Source of the DNA: Pseudomonas sp. G34
GTDB lineage: Bacteria > Pseudomonadota > Gammaproteobacteria > Pseudomonadales > Pseudomonadaceae
DNA: 64,000 bases
NCBI RefSeq assembly: GCF_031119625.1
Contig: NZ_JAVHZV010000006.1
Coordinates: forward strand, 52,026 to 116,025
Reading direction: 5' to 3'
Under the pieces are notes generated by a model. That model saw only the letters and a list, made by a program, of their open reading frames with translations. It did no database searches and had not been told where the DNA came from. The translations under genes were made by a program, and so were the position numbers. Each line of letters begins with the position of its first letter. Within the stretch, counting starts at the first letter, position 1. Below, piece by piece: positions 60,797 to 64,000 of the stretch.

Positions 60797-60970
60797 AATC
60801 AAAATCACCATCTGTGCCGAATTCGGACATTGCCTGGCAGAACGCCCGGCCCGGACGCCTGAAGGAACTTTGAACAGGTTCTCAGCGGCACCTCGCTATA
60901 GCCAAAGGCTTACACGAAGGCGCGCCGGTTCGCTCTGGTGGCACCCCGGCCCGCGCCGTAATCTATGCCC

Positions 60971-61082
60971 ATACCTGCAGCACAGGACGTGCTCAGGGTC
61001 ATGGATGACGTGACCATAGCCAGGATGGCAGCCGACAGGATGTTGGCATTGGTCAGTAAAAGCCCGCTTCGGCGGGTTTTTT
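60971..61082 (+). ncRNA. Candidate RsmX/Y/Z-type small RNA (RsmA/CsrA-sequestering)
   Basis: An intergenic RNA of about 112 nt. Four successive hairpins each expose GGA in the loop: AGCAC-AGGAC-GTGCT (60979-60993), GTCA-TGGA-TGAC (60998-61009), GCCA-GGA-TGGC (61019-61029) and GCCGACA-GGA-TGTTGGC (61031-61047). A GCCCGC-TTCG-GCGGG terminator with six Ts follows (61062-61082). The second hairpin contains TCATGGATGA, a full match to the RsmA/CsrA SELEX consensus. A TAATCT -10-like box lies at 60959-60964. GGA loops exist only on the plus strand. Size and layout match known Pseudomonas Rsm RNAs. The exact 5' end and GacA control are inferred. Confidence 0.75.
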
Positions 61083-61157
61083 ATTGCCTGCGGAAAAGTG
61101 CGACGGCTAGTGCGACGGCGCAAGGCCGCCGCACCGCGTCTCATGCGCCCGCCTCCG

Positions 61158-62375
61158 TCAGTGCGACGTCGTCGAGGTGGCCGGCGCTTCAGCAGCCCGC
61201 CGCCGGCTCATGCCGATCACCACCAGCGCGGCGATCACCAAGCCTGGCGATGCCGCCAGCAGCACGCCGGCAGTGCCGGCACCCGCGGCGAGAATCTGCC
61301 CGGCCGCCAACGGGCCGGATACCGAACCCAGGCGCCCCACGGCTACCGCAGCCCCCACGCCCGTGGCGCGCACCGAGGTCGGATAGGCCGGCGGCGCCAG
61401 CGCATAGAGCACCAGCTGCGCGGCGATGATGAACAAGCCAGCCGCGAAACCGGCAATCGCCATGGCCAGCATGCCCGAGGCGAAGCCCAGGCCGGCCAGC
61501 GAGGCCAGCACACCGCCATAGGCGAACAGCACCACCCCGGTGCGCCCGCGACGATCCAGCAGCAGCCCGCCAAGCAGCGAGCCGATGGCACCGCCGATGT
61601 TGAAGAGCATCTGAATGGTGCCGGCCTGGGGCTTGCTGAAACCCTGCTCGAGGAGCAGCGACGGCAGCCAGTTGAGCAGCATGTACATCACCGTGAGGGT
61701 GAAGAAATAGCTGACCCACAGCGCCAGCGTGGCACCCGCTCGACCGCCACCGAACAACGCCTGCACGGTGGATTCACGCGCTGGCGCAGCGCTCTGGTGC
61801 TGCTCACGGAAGTCCCGCGATTCGGGCAGCGCGAAGATCAGCAGCGGTGCGACCAGCAGCGGCGCCACGCCGCCGACGATGAACACCATCTGCCAGCTTT
61901 CGCCACCGAGCATGCCCACCACCGCTGCAATGGCGCCGCCCAGCGGCACCCCGCAATACATGATGCTGATGGCCGTGCCGCGGCGGCGCTCCTCGACCGC
62001 CTCGGCGCACAGGGCGATCAGGTTCGGCAAGGCGGCGCCAAGGCCCAGGCCGGTCATCAAGCGCGCCAGCAGCAGGCCGTTGACGCTGGAGACATAGGCC
62101 GTCCACAGGGAAAAGATGCCGAACAGAATCACCGCGCCGATCAGCACCCGCTTGCGGCCGATGCGGTCGGCCAGCCAGCCGCCGAAGAACGCGCCGGGCA
62201 GCAGGCCGATGATGCTGGCGCTGAACATCCAGCCCATCATCTTCTGATCCAGCTCGAACGCCTGGCGGATACCCGCGGCGGCGATGCCTGCCGATTGCAG
62301 GTCCAGGCCCTCGATAAGCGCGACGATGAAACACAGCGTGACGGTCAGCGTCGAGCGACGCGATGACGTATCCAT
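61158..62375 (-). CDS. Aromatic acid MFS transporter (AAHS/MhpT-like)
   Basis: A 405-residue permease with twelve membrane segments. The family loop between TM2 and TM3 reads GGWLADRIGRKRVLIG, TM1 has the acidic signature VALIEGLDLQSAGIA, and the second-half loop reads GGLLLDRRGRTGVV. AAHS carriers import aromatic acids with protons. Its position upstream of ech and divergent from an OprD porin makes hydroxycinnamates or related acids the likely cargo. The bidirectional hairpin at 61062-61076 may also end this leftward transcript. Confidence 0.85.
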   Translation of the reverse strand: MDTSSRRSTLTVTLCFIVALIEGLDLQSAGIAAAGIRQAFELDQKMMGWMFSASIIGLLPGAFFGGWLADRIGRKRVLIGAVILFGIFSLWTAYVSSVNGLLLARLMTGLGLGAALPNLIALCAEAVEERRRGTAISIMYCGVPLGGAIAAVVGMLGGESWQMVFIVGGVAPLLVAPLLIFALPESRDFREQHQSAAPARESTVQALFGGGRAGATLALWVSYFFTLTVMYMLLNWLPSLLLEQGFSKPQAGTIQMLFNIGGAIGSLLGGLLLDRRGRTGVVLFAYGGVLASLAGLGFASGMLAMAIAGFAAGLFIIAAQLVLYALAPPAYPTSVRATGVGAAVAVGRLGSVSGPLAAGQILAAGAGTAGVLLAASPGLVIAALVVIGMSRRRAAEAPATSTTSH

Positions 62376-62710
62376 GGTGGGTAACCCTCAATTTTATTGT
62401 TGTTGTGGTCGCTCGCGGCGCACCAAAAGGCGCAGGCCGCGAAGCCTGAAAAAAGATTAACAAAGATAATGGATAACGAAAGTAATTCAGTTCGGCGAGG
62501 AAATCGGGCATTAATCGAATGGCATCAATCACTTAACTGAAGATCTTTATTAATTCGGCAAATAATTAATAGTTTTAACGTTCGATTATCGAACAAGGCA
62601 CATTGACCGCCTGCCATTGCCTTTCCATTCTCGCCCCACTGCAACGCGAACAGCGCTGCATCCACCGCCCCCATCGGCGGGGCGAAGAACAACAATAAAA
62701 GGACAATGAC
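62376..62710. promoter_or_regulatory. Divergent promoter region between MFS transporter and OprD porin
   Basis: A 335-bp AT-rich gap without a gene. It contains CTTAACTGAAGA (62532-62543), which is identical to a 12-mer upstream of the marR gene; an AATAGTT half-site (62568-62574); the palindrome GTTCGATTATCGAAC (62580-62594); and a TTGACC -35-like box (62603-62608). The porin ribosome-binding site is AAAAGGA at about 62697-62703. Confidence 0.55.
62580..62594. promoter_or_regulatory. PcaR/IclR-type operator-like palindrome
   Basis: GTTCGAT-T-ATCGAAC is a perfect 15-bp palindrome. It matches 13 of 15 positions of GTTCGATAATCGCAC, the sequence I recall as the PcaR site at the P. putida pcaIJ promoter. 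PcaR responds to beta-ketoadipate, the end product of protocatechuate ring cleavage. Binding is inferred from the match. Confidence 0.5.
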
Positions 62711-64000
62711 ATGCACACCCATCGGGCGCTCGACTCCGTTTTCTTTCGCCACAGCTCATTGGCCGGGCTGCTGCTGGCTCCCGGCCTGCTGGCCGGCCAT
62801 GCCCTGGCTGACGGCTTCGTCGAAGACAGCAGCGCCAAGCTGACCACGCGCAACTACTACATGGATCGCGACTACAAGGACGACGGCGCCAAGTCGGCAG
62901 CCCGCGAGTGGGCCCAGGGCTTCATCCTCAAGATGGAGTCGGGCTACACCCCGGGCGCCGTCGGTTTCGGCCTGGACGTCAGCGGCCTGCTGGGCGTCAA
63001 GCTGGATTCCTCACCGGGGCGCAGCGGCACCGAACTGCTGCCGGTTTCCGCCAGCAGCGGGCGGGCCGCCGATGAATACTCGCGCCTGGCGCCGACCGCC
63101 AAGATCCGCGCCGGCAAGAGCGTGCTCAAGGTCGGCGATGTTTCGCCGTTCCTGCCCTCCATCGTCGCCAGCCCGGCGCGGCTGCTGCCGCAGAGTTTCC
63201 GCGGCGCCTATCTGCAATCCATGGACATCGAGGATCTGACCCTGAATGCGGGTTATCTCGACCGCATCAACCGCCGCGACTCCAGCAACTACCAGGCGAT
63301 GACCGTGGCCTCACCGAACCGGCGCTTCAACCCGGCGGCAGAAAGCTCCCACGCGGCCTTCTTCGGCGGTGATTATCAGCTCGGCAAGGGCCTGAAGCTG
63401 CGCGCCTATCACACCACGGTGGCCGATCTGTACCGCCAGGAGTACCTCGGCCTGCTCCATGAGCTGCCGGCTGGCCCTGGCGTGCTGAGCACCGACCTGC
63501 GCGCCTTCATCAGCAACGAGGATGGCAGCGCCAAAGCCGGCAAGGTGGATAACCGCAACCTCGCGGCGCAGTTCGCCTACAGCCTCGACGGCCATCGTTT
63601 CACCCTGGGCTACATGCACCAGAGCGGCGACACGGCCAAGCCCTACATCTCCGGTACCGAGTCGATGGTGATCAGCGAAATGGCCATGAGCTCGGATTTC
63701 CTCAACCCCAAGGAACGCACCTGGCAGGCGATCTACGATTACGACTTCGCCGCGGCCGGGGTGCCGGGCCTGAAGACCCGCCTGCGTTACCTGCGCGGCG
63801 ACAACATCGAGCTGCCGACCCTGGGCGGCGCCGACCTCAAGGAACGTGAGTTGCAGATGGAGATCGGCTACGTGATCCAGAGCGGCACGTTCAAGGGCGT
63901 CGGCCTGAAGGCGCGGCACTCGATCTATCGCAACGACTTCGCCGCCGGCGCAGCCTTCCGCGACGAAAACCAGACCCGCCTGCACATCGACTACACCCTG
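62711..64000 (+). CDS. OprD-family outer-membrane porin, 3' end missing
   Basis: 430 codons are visible and the frame is open at the right edge. A signal peptide (SSLAGLLLAPGLLAGHALA) is followed by FVEDSSAKLTTRNYYMDRD, the standard start of mature OprD proteins, then EWAQGFILKMESGYTPGAVG and beta-strand repeats. OprD-family channels such as OpdK take up specific carboxylates, often aromatic. Divergence from an aromatic-acid transporter suggests a hydroxycinnamate or benzoate-type substrate; the specific channel cannot be named. Confidence 0.9.
   Translation, partial: MHTHRALDSVFFRHSSLAGLLLAPGLLAGHALADGFVEDSSAKLTTRNYYMDRDYKDDGAKSAAREWAQGFILKMESGYTPGAVGFGLDVSGLLGVKLDSSPGRSGTELLPVSASSGRAADEYSRLAPTAKIRAGKSVLKVGDVSPFLPSIVASPARLLPQSFRGAYLQSMDIEDLTLNAGYLDRINRRDSSNYQAMTVASPNRRFNPAAESSHAAFFGGDYQLGKGLKLRAYHTTVADLYRQEYLGLLHELPAGPGVLSTDLRAFISNEDGSAKAGKVDNRNLAAQFAYSLDGHRFTLGYMHQSGDTAKPYISGTESMVISEMAMSSDFLNPKERTWQAIYDYDFAAAGVPGLKTRLRYLRGDNIELPTLGGADLKERELQMEIGYVIQSGTFKGVGLKARHSIYRNDFAAGAAFRDENQTRLHIDYTL

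Noticed and set aside
60897..60914. A GacA-binding box upstream of the candidate small RNA
   Set aside because: Only the right half CTTACA is perfect; the left half matches 3 of 6 positions and the site is much closer to the predicted start than in known rsm genes. Kept only as a weak note.
60965..61429. A 154-codon frame starting just before the candidate small RNA
   Set aside because: It runs through the terminator hairpin into the antisense of the MFS gene, and the hairpin structure explains the first part better than coding does.

Overview
This window is high-GC chromosomal DNA from a Pseudomonas-type gammaproteobacterium. The evidence is gene order as well as protein content. The run dsbD-aroQ-accB-accC-(DUF4272)-prmA-(DUF3426)-dusB-fis-purH-purD-retS, and the run pckA-hslO-PAP2-hslR-rimA-rimB-rimK-ldcA ... 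amgS-amgR-tex-thioesterase-gshA, are the arrangements known from Pseudomonas (the PA4845-PA4856 and PA5192-PA5203 neighbourhoods of P. aeruginosa). No rRNA, tRNA, CRISPR array, transposase or prophage gene was found.

Layout. 1-5.3 kb: 5' end of cysI, a divergent MocR-type regulator, a DUF1176 protein, two tandem related membrane proteins and a small exported protein. 5.4-10.3 kb: an AraC/PchR-like regulator, a chemoreceptor, a secreted stand-alone PilJ/NarX-type domain protein and a TerC membrane protein. 10.5-13.6 kb: nirB-nirD, with a sigma-54 promoter and an intrinsic terminator in the nirB leader. 13.6-14.2 kb: a duplicated REP-type repeat. 14.2-29.3 kb: disulfide reduction, shikimate, fatty-acid, translation and purine genes ending in the hybrid kinase retS. 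29.3-33.5 kb: a LysR regulator, an NTP/NDP-type carrier and a RecQ-family helicase. 33.6-40.9 kb: pckA, heat-shock proteins and the rimABK-ldcA operon. 40.9-47.1 kb: a large MASE1-PAS-GGDEF-EAL protein and the amgRS two-component pair. 47.4-52.5 kb: tex, a thioesterase, gshA and an RMF-like protein. 52.7-64 kb: a hydroxycinnamate (ferulate/coumarate) catabolic island: MarR regulator, acyl-CoA dehydrogenase, thiolase, fcs, vdh, ech, an aromatic-acid MFS transporter and an OprD-family porin cut by the window end.

How the genes work together. The island takes in aromatic acid through an OprD porin and an MFS carrier, activates it with Fcs, and cleaves it with Ech to an aldehyde that Vdh oxidises. 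A 23-bp palindrome sits on the ech -35 box, and a PcaR-like palindrome lies in the porin/transporter promoter region. Several lifestyle-switch components are close together: RetS, RimA (EAL), a GGDEF-EAL protein and an unannotated small RNA. That RNA lies between ech and the MFS gene and folds as four consecutive hairpins, each with GGA in the loop, followed by a terminator. This is the architecture of RsmX/Y/Z-type RNAs that sequester RsmA/CsrA, and it is the most interesting feature of the window.

Non-coding repeats are also informative. One intergenic element occurs three times with a hairpin whose two arms co-vary. A 78-bp palindromic repeat occurs twice in opposite orientation around gshA-rmf-marR.
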